64,000 nucleotides of DNA from Leptobrachium leishanense (lineage: Eukaryota; Chordata; Amphibia; Anura; Megophryidae): positions 4,261,218 to 4,325,217 of the forward strand of contig CM019068.1 of assembly GCA_009667805.1 (NCBI GenBank). The letters run 5' to 3'. The notes under the pieces are model-generated. The model was not told the DNA's origin and searched no databases. It worked only from the letters and a program-made list of their open reading frames with translations. Position 1 is the stretch's first letter. The number at the start of each line of letters is the position of its first letter. Of the stretch, positions 22,751 to 32,574 are shown piece after piece. The position numbers and the translations under genes were made by a program.

Positions 22751-23642
22751 CACACCTGGCGAGGTGGCACCCCTCCTTCCTGGCCCTGCTCTCCATGCCG
22801 TCATGCCATGTGTAGAGCATCATGGGAGAACGGTGAGCATTTTGTCAATGTTCCCAGTAGTCTATAAACTTGTCACCGGAGGCACATCCTGAAGTCTCTT
22901 GGTCCAGGTGTAGAGATGATGCAATGTGAACATATGATTTGCATATGATGCGGAACCTGCAATAAATCGTCTAAAATAATCCCCAGATTAGCGCTTCCTC
23001 CTCACTTTCCGGAGACGCAGCCCTTGCCATACAGAGAGGTGACATCTGTGACTTCACGTGGTTCGGCCCACGCCATGGTTGACAGAGATGGCTCTGGAGC
23101 TTGTGAGACCTTAGGTAAAGCACAAGTGTAAGGTCTATTATTGTGCAAAAAGGCAGAAACTGGCTCAGAAAAACCTACATTTTATGCAGGCTCCGAAGTC
23201 CGTCCTGACAGATTAGTGCTTGTTAATGTAGAGCGTATTTGTTAGGCATATCACCACATACCACATGAAATGCCACATACATACCATCATACGAGGCCCT
23301 GGTCTGAGTGAGGCTTTAGGTCACTGCCTGTTTGGCCTATTTATAGAGCCGGCACTGCAAAATGGAGATGGGGTGTTATGTAACTGTCCTCCAGAGGTGG
23401 CGCTATCCCTCATGATGTGCAGCCTCGTTTGTGTATTTACCCACACCCAGGGCAATAGGAAATAATGCACGTATCGGCAAGATGGCAAGATCTAATAACC
23501 TCCACGACTTGCCCCCCCCCCCCCATAAACTGTCTGGAACCAGGGTCTGATCCGGTTACAATCAAATCTTCAGGGTTAAAACCAGCCAGTTATTCTGTCC
23601 ATCCCTTCTCCATCCCAGAACTGCACAGGGAACAGCCACCGC
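22751..23642. other. putative upstream region of the macroglobulin-like gene
   Basis: No coding or repeat family recognised apart from a C10 run at 23511-23524. Most repeat-poor stretch of the left half, consistent with a promoter region. Confidence 0.4.
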
Positions 23643-24065
23643 CTTCCAGACTCCCCAGCAGGCAGCTCTGGCACCCCAGAGACGTGACCCGGAGCAGCAG
23701 AGCCCCCCATAAACAGCTTCCAGACTCCCCAGCAGGCAGCTCTGGCACCCCAGAGACGTGACACGGAGCAGCAAAGCCCCCCCATAAACAGCTTCCAGAC
23801 TCCCCAGCAGGATCCCTGGCACCCCAGAGACGTGACACGGAGCAGCAAAGCCCCCCATAATCAGCTTCCAGACTCCCCAGCAGGTAGCCCTGGCACCCCA
23901 GAGACGTGACCCGGAGCAGCAGAGCCCCCCATAAACAGCTTCCAGACTCCCCAGCAGGATCCCTGGCACCCCAGAGACGTGACACGGAGCAGCAAAGCCC
24001 CCCATAATCAGCTTCCAGACTCCCCAGCAGGTAGCCCTGGCACCCCAGAGACGTGAGCCCAAGCA
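23643..24065. repeat. 74-75-bp minisatellite, six copies
   Basis: Unit CTTCCAGACTCCCCAGCAGG plus a variable (CAGCTCTGG / ATCCCTGG / TAGCCCTGG) plus CACCCCAGAGACGTGACNCG and GAGCAGCARAGCCCCCCATAA. Variant order is A-A-B-C-B-C, so the last four units are two copies of a B-C dimer. The minus frames of up to 174 residues are repeat artefacts. Confidence 0.9.
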
Positions 24066-24256
24066 GCAGAGCCACCTAATACCCAACTTCCACGCTCAAC
24101 AATGCTTAAATGACAATAAAGGGCTGAACTAAAATGCTTTATTGTTGAGCCTGTGTGGCCAATGCAATAACTGTCGGTGTTTGCTGAAGTTGCAGACACT
24201 GACGACAATCACTGACATGAGAAAAGCAGGACTCTGTGATCTCTGCATGTGGACAA
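24066..24256. other. unassigned
   Basis: A small imperfect inverted repeat CTCAACAATGC / TTTATTGTTGAG at 24092-24150; otherwise nothing recognised. Confidence 0.3.
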
Positions 24257-24495
24257 TAGGGATGAGCTGTTCGGTTCGATCGGTTTAGAGTTCGCATCAA
24301 ACATCGGCCGTTCGACAGTTCGCGAACTTTGAACTTTTTGGGACGTTTGAAAAAGTATAAAAAATGCTTAAATAATACCAAAAAATCTAGAAATAAAGAG
24401 ACTCTTTACTGCAGAATATTATAAGCAACGGTTTATTAGATTTTGAATTAAAATGGGAATATTTTTAACATTGAAGCCTATGGGATAAAACTTCT
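24257..24495. mobile_element. hAT-like end joined to shared module
   Basis: TAGGGATGAGCTGTTCGG terminus and the GTTCGCGAACTTTGAACTTT tract, then the minus-oriented shared module (AAAGAGACTCTTTACTGCAG, AATATTTTTAACATTGAAGC). Same order as 52453-52685. No second terminus visible. Confidence 0.6.
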
Positions 24496-24833
24496 TGGCA
24501 GACACGGCCCTCTAATCAGGCACTGTAGAGGGCAGCCTGCAGGGGGACTCCCAAGGATCCCCTTGAGGAGCATGCGATGACAGAGCTGCGACTGTGCGGG
24601 CTAGCCGCCCGGGTTCATGTGGCAGAGACAGGCAGCGCAGGGAGGGAGCCACTGCACCTGCGGCCACGGCAGACCCCCCCCCACAACCAGGATCCAGGGA
24701 GCCCCCACTGACCACCAGGCTAAGGTAAGGCGACACATTTCTAAAAAAAAAAAAAATCCGAGGACATTTTTAAATGTCCCCGGGTACATAAAATAAAACT
24801 TTTTTCTTTCTCTACCTGACTGAATGTATTTAA
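24496..24833. other. GC-rich unassigned segment ending in poly-A
   Basis: GC-rich block 24500-24730 followed by A14 near 24745. A retroposed origin is possible but no family is recognised; no protein match seen in any frame. Confidence 0.3.
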
Positions 24834-26443
24834 TCTATATATATAAACGCCAAAGTCCTGACTGACTGACTAATCAACGCCCAGCTGAAACCGTTTAACC
24901 TAGGAACGTGAAATTTTGAAGGTGCACTGCTTTTATGATGTAGGCACCCAATAAGGAAGGATTTTTGAAAACTCTGCCCCTAAGGGGGTGAAAAAGGGGG
25001 TTGAATATTTTAATCAGGATACCTATAGCTCAAAAACAGAATATGCTACAGATGTGAAAATCGGTATTTAGATTCGTCTTGACAAATAAAAACAAATGTA
25101 TTTTACCATTTTTCAAAAATTCGCATGGGGGGGCGAAAAAAAGGGGGTTGAATATTTAAAATATTTTAAACAGGATACCTGTATCTCAAAAACAGAAGAT
25201 GTTACAGAAGTGAAAATCGGTATTTACATTCATCTTGACAAATAAAAAAACATTTATTTTACCATTTTCTGAAAATTCCTTGGGGGCAAAAAGGGGGGTT
25301 GAATACTTTTATCATAAACGCGAAAGTCCTGACTGACTGACTCATCAACGCCCAGCTGAAACCGTTTAACCTAGGAACGTGAAATTTTGAAGGTGCACTG
25401 CTTTTATGATGTGGGCGCCCACTAAGCAAGGATTTTTGGAAACTCTGCCCCTAAGGGGGGTGAAAAAGGGGGTTGAATATTTTAAACACGATACCTATAG
25501 CTCAAAAACAGAAGATGTTACAGATGTGAAAATCGGTATTTAGATTCTACTAAAAAAATAAAAAAACACGTATTTTACAGTTTTTCAAAAATTCAACTGG
25601 GGCAAAAAAGGGGGGTTGAATATTTAAAATATTTTAAAAACAGGATACCTATATCTTAAAAACAGAAGATGTACAGATGTGAAAATCGGTATTTAGAATC
25701 ATCTTGACAAATAAAAAAACACGTATTTTACCATTTTCTGAAAATTCCTTGGGGGGAAAAAAAGGGGGGCTGAATACTTTTTTCATAAATGCGAAAGTCC
25801 TGACTGACTCATCAATGCTCAGCTGAATGTATTTTACCATTTTCTGAAAATTCCATGGGGGGGCCAAAATAGGGGGTTAAATACATCTATATATATAAAT
25901 GCGAAAGTCCTGACTGATTGACTCATCAACGCCCAGCTGAAACCGTTTAACCTAGGAATGTGAAATTTTGAAGGTGCACTGTTTTTATGATTTAGGCGCC
26001 CACTAAGGAAGGATTTTTGGAAAATCCACCCACAAGGGGGTGAAAAAGGGGGTTGAATATTTTAAACAGGATACCTATAGCTCAAAAACAGAAGATGCTA
26101 CAGATGTGAAAATCGGTATTTAGATTCGTCCTTGAAAAAAAAACAAAAAAACGTATTTTACCATGTTTTTGAAAATTCCTTGGGGGGGCGAAAAAAGGGG
26201 GTTGAATACCTTTATCATTATACCTATATTTCAAAAACCAAAGATGTTACAGACGTGAAATTTGGTATTCACAATCTTCTTGAAAAATAAAAACACGTGT
26301 TTTACCATTTTCCAAAAATCCCAAGGGGGGTATGAAAAACAGGGGGGCTGAATACTTTTAAACAGGATACCGATATCTCAAAAACAGAAGATGTTACATA
26401 CATGAAAATTGGTATTTAGATTCGTCTTGAGAAATAAAAAATA
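24834..26443 (+). mobile_element. composite Helitron fragment with two 5' ends
   Basis: A full 5' terminus TCTATATATATAAACGCCAA starts at 24834 after A, and a second starts at 25886 after A. Partial restarts (ATAAACGCGAAAGTCCTGAC) occur near 25315 and 25790. The interior units are as in 17073-18611. No CTAG 3' end follows; the sequence stops near 26443. Confidence 0.8.
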
Positions 26444-26599
26444 CACCAAAGAAAGATCTGAACAGAGTGTTCAGAAAAAAGTACCGTTATTAAACCGTAG
26501 GAGGCTCCAAAAAACCACCTTTCCAAGAAACTCTTACCAAATTTTATTAAACACACTAAAACATAACCATACATTTAAAAACCATAATTAAAGTAGATG
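26444..26599. other. left flank of ERV1
   Basis: Unassigned AT-rich sequence ending in GATG (26596-26599), the ERV1 target duplication. It was contiguous with 36110 onward before the insertion. Confidence 0.5.
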
Positions 26600-27280
26600 T
26601 GTTACCGGAGTCAATCAGGTTCACTTTCAACACGGCGCCGGACCGGACACAAGCAAGGAATGTCTGAACACGAGTCTCTTCAGGAAAGGCAAACTTTATT
26701 GTGTCGTCACACAAGTGCTCACACAGGATTGAATCGCAAAGAGTGAGCCCCGTCTCCCCCCCTTGCAAGGGATCTTATACCCAAAAATACGTAATTAGGT
26801 ACATCCCAATTAGCCCACCTCCCAATGGCACTTTATTCCACCCCACGTGGGTTAATACCTCCCATTGTTAGTACAAAGAAATTCCACATTTTATCAATAA
26901 ATTGATACACTTCATGTTAGTTTGACAGTCTGTGATTTGCTGTTGTGCTTTTTCTGAGCTGCGCCCCCCTCCCTACCGGCTGTGTTTATTTGAGATAGCT
27001 TGGGGCTGGTCTGTTTTCTACGATCTCTTTGTTTCTCTCTGCAAGTCTCAATGACCTTGCCGCATTCATTCATCTTCCTGTCTCTCCGTGCCAAGAACTG
27101 GCCGGATTCTGCCTCGTTTTATAGCTAGTTCCCTAATCTACCACACATTCCTAAGATTCTATGTAAACTTCGTTTTTCACATCTAATAAAATCTATTCTA
27201 TTTACTGGTGAACCAATATTCTGAACAAGATGGCTGCCTGGCTCATAGTAGCAACCATCTTTCAGCCTGATTCCACTTCA
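26600..27280 (-). repeat. ERV1 3' LTR
   Basis: TG...CA termini on the minus strand. TATAAG at about 26771-26776 and AATAAA at 26695-26700 are in the expected promoter/poly-A order. Differs from the 5' LTR at about ten positions, including two small indels. Confidence 0.95.
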
Positions 27281-27290
27281 TTCCCCCCTT
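27281..27290 (-). promoter_or_regulatory. ERV1 polypurine tract
   Basis: AAGGGGGGAA immediately upstream of the 3' LTR on the minus strand, the expected plus-strand primer position. Confidence 0.8.
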
Positions 27291-27329
27291 GGCTCAAGCC
27301 TCAGGTTCTTTTCCTGATGCTTGTAGCCA

Positions 27330-28913
27330 CTACACTCCGCTATCCTGAAATCCTTCATACCTTGGGGGACCCTTCTTCGTCGGAAACATACCTTGTGGAA
27401 TTATCAGTGGTATCTTTTGTGTTCGTGTGGGTGTCAGTGCTGTCTTGCATAGTGGCCATAAGCATAGCCCTATGCGGTATGTCAGTATCCCTACAACCAA
27501 GATCACCACTATCATGAGTATCATGGATCCAATCTGTGAAATAAATCTCAAGATGGATCCAAACCATTCTCCGATTGCTCCAAACCCACGGAGTGGATTC
27601 CAGCCTTCGGCGGCAATTCTCCTTGCTGCACCTTGCAACTGTGCTACTTTCTCCTGGTGATCTTGAATTACCTGGTAATAGTCTGGGACTTCGTGTGTGG
27701 TGTTTTTAATAAAAGTACAACATTCATAATACATAGTCATTTCACACAATCCATTCAGAGCTGCACTGATTTGCTCAATCGCCATGTCATGTATCATCTG
27801 TACCTTCCGTAGCTCACGCACTTCTAGATTCAGCAACTGGATATCCATACTGGTTCTATTCAGAATTTCATCCATCAAGTTAACATAGCTATTCAATCTT
27901 TTCATCATCTCTCGTCCCCATCCAGTCCATGCTGGCAACCATGACCATATTCGATCTATCTTGGCAAACATCTCTCTTTTCGTTCTTTCAAACACCAATG
28001 GGTACCTAGGATGAAGTTCTGTGTTTGTGTTTGTGTCCTCTCCCCTTAGTCTCTGGATTGGGACCAACTTGGCTAAGTAACACATTCCCGTTATTGTTGG
28101 TGGAACCCATGTGTAACACACTCTCCCACAACACACCTGGTATCCCTCCTCTAGCATGAATGGTGATAGATGTAATGTTCCCTTTGCTAACTCTACCATC
28201 ATTCGCCTCATCCGTCTCATCGTTTCTAGTACACTCTGCTTTCCATCAGACTCTCTCGTAATCACTCCTTCTTGTTCACTTGTGAGTTTTCTGCACTGTA
28301 TGTATAGAAAATTTGACTGTTCATTTGTGTCAATTGTGTATATGTATGATGTCCAGTTAAATTTACTTGAATAACACCCTTCCTTCTTATGTGTGTTCTT
28401 ATCTGGTCCTATTTGGAAACACCACTCTGGGGGATATATGTACCCTATTATAGGATATCCGGACTCATATCCTTCTGGTCGTTGCATGGGTGGCCTAAAA
28501 GGGTGTATTGTGATATTCCCTGATGCAAACACACTCAGATTCATTGGAACGGAAGCAAATGGGATATGGATTGTCTCTGGGTGCATTCTGCTGCACACCC
28601 AACATGTCTTTTGTCCAGACTTTTTGGCATAGTCATATTTAAATTGCACAAGTAAATGTCCTCTTGGCAAAATCTCAGATGTCACTTCTCGTTTTTGTCT
28701 CCACATGGTACGGTTATCCATCACTGGGTGTGTACCATTCCAGATGTGGGAAATATCCACTTTCCCAGCGATACCTGTACAATTGGGGCATGTTCCACAC
28801 GAGAGTCCATAAATCAAATTAGCAAGATACAAAATCAGCACCACAAATGCCCCGAATGTCAGAATTCCTTGGGCAATTCTTTTCACAGTCACATAAACAC
28901 AATCCCTCCTCAC
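27330..28913 (-). CDS. env: ERV1 envelope, open 527-codon frame
   Basis: Retroviral envelope precursor (surface plus transmembrane subunits). Visible in order: hydrophobic leader about residues 14-36; CWVC at 104-107, a CXXC motif of the surface subunit; several NXT/S sites; basic cleavage site RTKR at 310-313; heptad-rich stretch about 335-395; cysteine cluster with C390 and the pair C398-C399; hydrophobic anchor about 461-486; short cytoplasmic tail. Seven residues separate C390 from the CC pair, one more than the six typical of gamma-type envelopes. No stop or frameshift within the frame. Whether it is expressed is unknown. The frame begins downstream of the pol stop. Confidence 0.9.
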   Translation of the reverse strand: MRRDCVYVTVKRIAQGILTFGAFVVLILYLANLIYGLSCGTCPNCTGIAGKVDISHIWNGTHPVMDNRTMWRQKREVTSEILPRGHLLVQFKYDYAKKSGQKTCWVCSRMHPETIHIPFASVPMNLSVFASGNITIHPFRPPMQRPEGYESGYPIIGYIYPPEWCFQIGPDKNTHKKEGCYSSKFNWTSYIYTIDTNEQSNFLYIQCRKLTSEQEGVITRESDGKQSVLETMRRMRRMMVELAKGTLHLSPFMLEEGYQVCCGRVCYTWVPPTITGMCYLAKLVPIQRLRGEDTNTNTELHPRYPLVFERTKREMFAKIDRIWSWLPAWTGWGREMMKRLNSYVNLMDEILNRTSMDIQLLNLEVRELRKVQMIHDMAIEQISAALNGLCEMTMYYECCTFIKNTTHEVPDYYQVIQDHQEKVAQLQGAARRIAAEGWNPLRGFGAIGEWFGSILRFISQIGSMILMIVVILVVGILTYRIGLCLWPLCKTALTPTRTQKIPLIIPQGMFPTKKGPPRYEGFQDSGV

Positions 28914-29071
28914 CGGAATTTAAAAAGTAAAGAACATTTCTGGATGATGAAGGGTGGGGGCCGGGCCCCTAAAAAGCACCCTGTGGGTATCCCCCATTGG
29001 CGGGTGGTCAGGACCTGTGCCCATCAAAACACCCACTTGTTGATCTTCTGAATTATCTGGGTTAGGATCAT

Positions 29072-32000
29072 TTAGGTGCTCGTGGCTACTGTGGTCTTTG
29101 TGAGCTTCAGCCTCAGCGGGTTGGTCTCGTTGGTAACGACCTTCCATGCTGGTTCAGGACTGGCTGCAGCTGCTTTCACTCTGGAGTGATGTATCCACGG
29201 AACCACTTTGGCAACCTTTACTGCTGTAGGGGTTGATAACAGAACAATGTAAGGACCTCTCCATTTTGTACCCAGTGGATCATTTTTCCACTCTTTTACC
29301 CATACTGTGTCACCCGGACAATACTTATGCAGTGAAGGATATAGAAAGTGAGGTATATTATCCCCCACCCAAGTATTCAATTTCTGCATTGATTTACCCA
29401 GCATTACAACCTGTTCAGTTAATTTATTTTCTCCCAATGCCCGAAGGTCCCCCCTTAGTCCATTAATCAGAGGGGTAGGCCGTCCAAACATAAGTTCGTA
29501 CGGACTTAGCTTCAATTGGGGGGTTGGTCTGCACCTAATGTGCAAAAGGACTATCGGCAGCAAGTCCAACCAGCCCAGTGACGTCTCTTGGCACAGTTTG
29601 GACATCAAAGTCTTTAGGGTGCGGTTCATTCTCTCGACTTTTCCCGAGCTTTGGGGCCTGTAGGCAGTATGTAGCTTCCAGGTAATACCGAGTAGCCGGG
29701 CAAGTTGCTGTAGACAGTTCTGTATAAATGCATGGCCATTGTCCGACCCTATTTCAAAAGGAAGTCCATAATGTGGTATTATTTCTTTCATCAGACTCTT
29801 TACCACCTCTGTGGTCTTTTCAGTTCTTGTTGGAAAAGCTTCCACCCATCCTGTCAAAGTGCACACCATCACCAGTAAATATTTGTATCCTTTGCAGGGT
29901 GGCAGCACTGTAAAGTCTATTTGTAATGATGCCATTGGGGATAGCCCGATTGGCTGTTTCCCTGGAGGTTGAGATGGGCCTGTTCTTGGGTTGTTTTTGG
30001 CACATGTTACACACTGCTGGGCTATTGCTCTGCAGATTACTGACAATCCTGGTACATAGAAATGTGGCTCCAACTGCTGCTCCATCATTTCTCTTCCTCC
30101 ATGGGTACTTGCGTGTAGTGCTCTTACGATTTCAGGAGCCAAAGTTGCTGGCAGGACTATTTGTCCATTCTTCAACTGGAACCATCCATCTTCTCCATAT
30201 CCTCCTGGTTCTTCTGTCAGACATTTCTTTTCTTTCTCTGAGTACACAGGTGTCCATTCACTCAGTGGCGCCGGTAGGAGTGCAGCCACCACTGGTTTTG
30301 CCTTGTATTGTGCCAATTCTTCATGACTTCCCCAGACGAATTCTTCTTTTGGGAAATAGTATCGCCATGCAAAGAACAGTAAATCTTGTCTGTCCTGTGA
30401 ATCTCTTACTGCTGGTATGAAAAAGTTCATTGCACTTTTCTTCATTCTTGGCAGTCTGTTCTTGATAAGGATCTCCTTGAGGAAGAACCTCACCAACGGG
30501 GCTTGGTATTCTTCTGCTCCCAATTCTCCCAGACTGTGCAGTATTCGTGTGATTCGTAGATTATTGTGAGGATTAATTGTCAAATTTTCAAAACGTGAGG
30601 CAAAATTTTCTACTCCTTCAACCTCAGTTATTTCTTTGTCTTCTTCACACTCCCCCATTATTTTTACGCCGAAGAATTTCAGCATCATTTTGTAAGCTCT
30701 GCGTAGTCTTTGCTGAACTTCTGAGGTGTTAATCATCAGGCGTGTCTCTTGCGGATTCAGAGGAGTGGAGTAGAAATTTCGGCCTTGTGTCTGAGTTGGG
30801 AAAAGCCATTGAATATAATCATGATTGAGTTCTAACAGTTCATAATCATCTTGCCATTTGTGCAATATTATTTCAATAAATTCACCATTGGGTTCAAATT
30901 TTCTCCAATTCATATAGAACTCGTAATTTGGCATGGGAGGTTGAGGTTCTTGCTTGCAGAGTAGGACCTTGACTTGCTCAGTTGTTGGTGGTGGTTTTGC
31001 AGCTGCTTTTGCGGCCTGGTCTGCACGTCTGTTGCCTTTCGGAATTTCATCATGGCCCTTTTGGTGGCCACGACAGTACATGATGCTGACAGCACTTGGT
31101 TTCCATACAGCTTCCAGGAGGGCCGCGATTTCAGCTGCATACTTGATTTGTTGTCCTGAGGACGTGAGTAGGCCTCTTTCTTTGTAGAGTGCACCATGTG
31201 CATGGACTGTCATGAAGGCATATTTGGAATCAGTGTAGATATTTACTCTTTTGCCTTCTGAGATTTCTAGAGCTCTGGTTAGGGCCGTTATTTCAGCCAA
31301 TTGTGCAGATGTGTGGCCTGGCAGTGGCTTTGCTTCGATAATTTCTTCCGCTGAGACTACTGCATAGCCGGAGACTTTCTTCCCATCATCCATATAGCTG
31401 CTACCTTCAGTAAATAGCTGTAGATCGTATTTGTCGAGGGGTATGTCTTTCAGATCTGGCCTGCTACTGAACACTTCTTCCATGACTTGGAGGCATTCAT
31501 GATCTGGATCCTCTTTACAGTCAGGCAGTAAAGTAGCAGGGTTCAGGGCAGCGATGAGGTCCAAATGAACCCGTGGGTTTTCACACATCATGGCTTGGTA
31601 CTTCGTCATCTGGCTGTTACTGAACCAGTAGCCTCCTTTCACATCCAGCAGGGCCTTGACAGCATGGGGCACCTTGACATGAAGAACTTGTCCAAGGGTC
31701 AGCTTGTCTGCTTCTGCTATTAGCATTGCGGTGGCTGCCACTGCTTTCAGACATGGGGGTAGGCCGCAAGCCACTCGGTCGAGTTGCTTGGGAGATAACC
31801 GAAAATTGTGGGCAAATTTTGAAACCTTGAGGAGGCGCGTCCATGTCATTTGATGGCGCGCCCCCGTGGTGGACTCTTCCCACTGAAATGCAAAAATGGG
31901 CTGGCTTGCTGGAGCCAGACGGATGCAAAAGAAAGCGTCTTTTAAATCAAGCACTGTGTAATATTTTGTATCTCCGGGAATTAATGCCAGCAAATTATAT

Positions 32001-32248
32001 GGATTAGGAACCACAGGGTGTAGAGTTACTTTGGCCTCGTTGACAGCTCGTAAATCTTGGACGGGGCGGTACTCTTGTGTGACCTCTTTCAGTACTGGCA
32101 GCAGGGGTGTGTTCCACGGTGACACACAGAATTTCAATATACCGTGATCTTTAAGTCTCTGTAAATGTATCTGTATATTCTGCTTGGCTTTCTGTGGGAT
32201 ATGATATTGTCTTAGAGCCACAGGTGTTGCACCGGGCTTTAATTCCAC
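29072..32248 (-). CDS. pol: ERV1 Pol (partial RT, RNase H, OGFr domain, integrase), 1058 codons
   Basis: Counted from the first Met at 32248. Residues 1-139 are the fingers/palm of reverse transcriptase, including VLDLKDAFF (D101); the segment with the second catalytic pair (YXDD) is absent because the frame jumps in phase from TWTRLL to thumb/connection sequence. RNase H spans about 279-418, but the first catalytic Asp is replaced (E281 in TEGSS); E319, D340 and D410 are kept. Residues about 438-648 are an OGFr-type domain (separate entry). Integrase follows: zinc-binding H712, H716, C746, C749 and catalytic D778, D836, E872 with exact D-35-E spacing. An in-frame stop lies at about 32252-32254 just upstream of the Met, separating it from the protease-side frame. 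Confidence 0.92.
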   Translation of the reverse strand: MELKPGATPVALRQYHIPQKAKQNIQIHLQRLKDHGILKFCVSPWNTPLLPVLKEVTQEYRPVQDLRAVNEAKVTLHPVVPNPYNLLALIPGDTKYYTVLDLKDAFFCIRLAPASQPIFAFQWEESTTGARHQMTWTRLLKVSKFAHNFRLSPKQLDRVACGLPPCLKAVAATAMLIAEADKLTLGQVLHVKVPHAVKALLDVKGGYWFSNSQMTKYQAMMCENPRVHLDLIAALNPATLLPDCKEDPDHECLQVMEEVFSSRPDLKDIPLDKYDLQLFTEGSSYMDDGKKVSGYAVVSAEEIIEAKPLPGHTSAQLAEITALTRALEISEGKRVNIYTDSKYAFMTVHAHGALYKERGLLTSSGQQIKYAAEIAALLEAVWKPSAVSIMYCRGHQKGHDEIPKGNRRADQAAKAAAKPPPTTEQVKVLLCKQEPQPPMPNYEFYMNWRKFEPNGEFIEIILHKWQDDYELLELNHDYIQWLFPTQTQGRNFYSTPLNPQETRLMINTSEVQQRLRRAYKMMLKFFGVKIMGECEEDKEITEVEGVENFASRFENLTINPHNNLRITRILHSLGELGAEEYQAPLVRFFLKEILIKNRLPRMKKSAMNFFIPAVRDSQDRQDLLFFAWRYYFPKEEFVWGSHEELAQYKAKPVVAALLPAPLSEWTPVYSEKEKKCLTEEPGGYGEDGWFQLKNGQIVLPATLAPEIVRALHASTHGGREMMEQQLEPHFYVPGLSVICRAIAQQCVTCAKNNPRTGPSQPPGKQPIGLSPMASLQIDFTVLPPCKGYKYLLVMVCTLTGWVEAFPTRTEKTTEVVKSLMKEIIPHYGLPFEIGSDNGHAFIQNCLQQLARLLGITWKLHTAYRPQSSGKVERMNRTLKTLMSKLCQETSLGWLDLLPIVLLHIRCRPTPQLKLSPYELMFGRPTPLINGLRGDLRALGENKLTEQVVMLGKSMQKLNTWVGDNIPHFLYPSLHKYCPGDTVWVKEWKNDPLGTKWRGPYIVLLSTPTAVKVAKVVPWIHHSRVKAAAASPEPAWKVVTNETNPLRLKLTKTTVATST
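30305..30937 (-). other. OGFr-like domain captured in ERV1 Pol
   Basis: Pol residues about 438-648, in frame with no stop. Hallmarks of the opioid growth factor receptor conserved region: NHDYIQWLFP (475-484), NNLRITRILHSLGELG (562-577), APLVRFFL (583-590) and FAWRYYFPKEEFVWG (626-640), in the family's order and spacing over the full ~210-residue domain. It sits in the linker between RNase H (ends about 418) and the integrase zinc domain (starts about 712). It is intronless, as expected for capture through RNA. The C-terminal repeat tail of host OGFR is not present. The role in the virus is unknown. Confidence 0.9.
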
Positions 32249-32265
32249 TTATACCGGGGGTATGT

Positions 32266-32574
32266 TTATAGCAAGTCCGGGCGGGTTTTCCTCCGCCCAT
32301 ACCCCAGGAATTTCAAGGAGTAGTGCATATAAGGGTCCGGCGCGGCGGGCGGAGTAGGTGCCGTGCGCCATTCTTCCTCCCTTGGCATAATAACTGTGAT
32401 TTTCACAGACTGGGGGTGCTGGCTGGCTGGGTTATGCTGCCGAGCAGAGCTGCCACTCTGAGGCAGGTCTAATCTAGCGTGACCCCCGGGAAAGAACATA
32501 ATTTGGGCTTGCAATTTGCAAAGGATATCCCGCCCTAGGAGTTGGATGGGACATTCGGGCATATACATATACAC
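32266..32574 (-). pseudogene. ERV1 protease C-terminus and RT N-terminus, frameshifted
   Basis: CPIQLLGRDILCKLQAQIMF is the typical end of a retroviral aspartic protease running into RT. The frame then drifts out of register near 32325 relative to the pol frame, and the pol frame itself has a TAA near 32253. The catalytic DTG part is missing: the frame begins abruptly at 32574, where unrelated AT-rich sequence starts. Confidence 0.8.

Noticed and set aside
23562..24086. Minus frames of 90-174 residues (GSCLWGALLLRVTSLG...)
   Set aside because: Produced by the 74-75-bp minisatellite; several frames open simultaneously and no family resemblance.
28920..29147. 75-codon minus frame overlapping the end of ERV1 pol as an accessory gene
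   Set aside because: Composition is that of the overlapping pol end and leader to env; no domain, and no splice evidence visible.
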